From positions 124,001 through 188,000 of the forward strand of contig VWYX01000628.1 of assembly GCA_013396525.1 (NCBI GenBank): a stretch of 64,000 nucleotides of DNA, read 5' to 3'. Every line of letters begins with the position of its first letter. Positions within the stretch are counted from its first letter, which is position 1. The position numbers were made by a program, and so were the translations under genes. This DNA is from Chaetorhynchus papuensis. Lineage: Eukaryota; Chordata; Aves; Passeriformes; Rhipiduridae. Below the pieces are notes generated by a model, which saw nothing but the letters and a program-made list of their open reading frames with translations, was not told where the DNA came from and did not search any database. This document shows, piece by piece, positions 63,148 to 64,000 of the stretch.

Positions 63148-64000
63148 CTGCAGGACAAAGACAACACTACAAGTTAAATTTTTTGGCTTTTCAATCCTAT
63201 TACAATGAAAGGCTTTATCACAAATATTAAAAAGTGATTAGGCATTTGGTGACAGATAGCTTATCAAAAAAAATAAGGACATTCAAACAAGCGAAGGAAT
63301 CTTTCTGAAAAAAAACCAATCTGAATCTCCAGTGTTACAAGGATACTGGATTTAAATGAGTACCATAGTGTGGCTTGAAGACAGACACAAAAGCAAGGGC
63401 ACAGATTAAACTGCAAGATGTGTTGGGGGGAGGGTTAACATTCTGACCTTCAAAGTGCATAAAATACCAGAAATTAACAAGATAAATAGTTAGTGAGGAA
63501 ATGTCAAGCAAGCATTTCACTGCTAATTAAATCTGGAATGCAAAGCCCTCCCACTGCAGATCCATGCATGGTGTTCCATGAAATCCTTCTTTAGGTCAAG
63601 TTCACAATGCAGAGTATTAATCCACACAGAGATTCTCAATGAAATGGTCAAAGAAAATTTCAAGGGGATGAACAGGGATTGTATCAGGAGTGTTTTGCAG
63701 TCATAATAAATTGATACCAACTTAGTTAAAAGAGTAAACCGTTTATCCTCTTGGTGGTATCAGGTTTTTTTCATAAATTTTTGTTAATTCTCGCAAAACA
63801 GCAACATTCACATACAGTGATCTTTTACTGTATTTCCTAAAGTAGGGGGCAAATATTCCCAGTACTATATTCTCCTACTGAGTAACACTAAAATGAAATG
63901 CTAGGAGCAGCCCAATTCCAAATCATTACTGTTCAAAGCAAAAGTCTCCATGATCTGAAGATAAAAGATTATTTTAAGTATTAGGCACTTATCTGTTACG
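63148..64000 (-). other. DST: DST intron, right edge of window
   Basis: Intron upstream of the EF-hand exon in gene sense. I looked for the preceding exon (first EF hand) and did not find it, so the intron is longer than 850 nt and the rest of DST lies beyond the window. Confidence 0.8.

Noticed and set aside
62918..63208. 96-codon plus-strand frame
   Set aside because: Antisense of the DST EF-hand exon.
1..64000. CRISPR arrays, tRNA, rRNA or operon-like structure
   Set aside because: Nothing of the kind is visible; the window is vertebrate nuclear DNA.

Overview
The window looks like bird genomic DNA. It is AT-rich, intron-rich and gene-sparse, its interspersed repeats are mainly CR1 LINE fragments of avian type, no Alu- or B1-like SINE is visible, and the one gene I can name is a vertebrate cytoskeletal gene with short introns. 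The exact species cannot be told from the sequence; one ambiguous base (N) sits in a CR1 repeat at 53856.

Right part (about 49.2-64 kb), minus strand: the 3' end of DST (dystonin/BPAG1, a spectraplakin). Nine coding exons can be read with splice sites and consistent phases: an EF-hand exon, three exons of the GAS2 (GAR) microtubule-binding domain including an 18-nt micro-exon, a 69-nt cassette-like exon, a Ser/Arg-rich exon, a 111-nt cassette-like exon, a Gly/Ser exon, and the terminal exon with a Gly-Ser-Arg tail and an SxIP end-binding motif. A short 3' UTR ends near an AATAAA at 49255-49260. The upstream part of DST continues beyond base 64000. Together these exons encode the part of the protein that senses calcium (EF hand), binds the microtubule lattice (GAS2 plus basic tail) and tracks plus ends through EB proteins (SxIP).

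Left part (1-49.2 kb): no complete gene can be supported. It holds a frameshifted Ty3/gypsy-type reverse transcriptase relic near the left edge (about 300-600), two candidate minus-strand exons of an extracellular protein (a Cys-rich exon at 15617-15734 and a thrombospondin-N/laminin-G-like exon at 14935-15140) that may be a decayed or unannotated gene, a GC/CpG-rich block at about 24.75-25.6 kb that could be a promoter or enhancer, CR1 fragments at 37.5-38.6 kb and about 45.0 kb, and scattered microsatellites. In mammals the gene downstream of the DST 3' end is COL21A1 on the same strand; none of its coding exons is recognisable here, so this part is best read as intergenic or as 5' flanking/intronic DNA of that gene.

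No CRISPR array, tRNA, rRNA or prokaryotic-type feature was seen. All names rest on reading and memory of protein families; no search was run.
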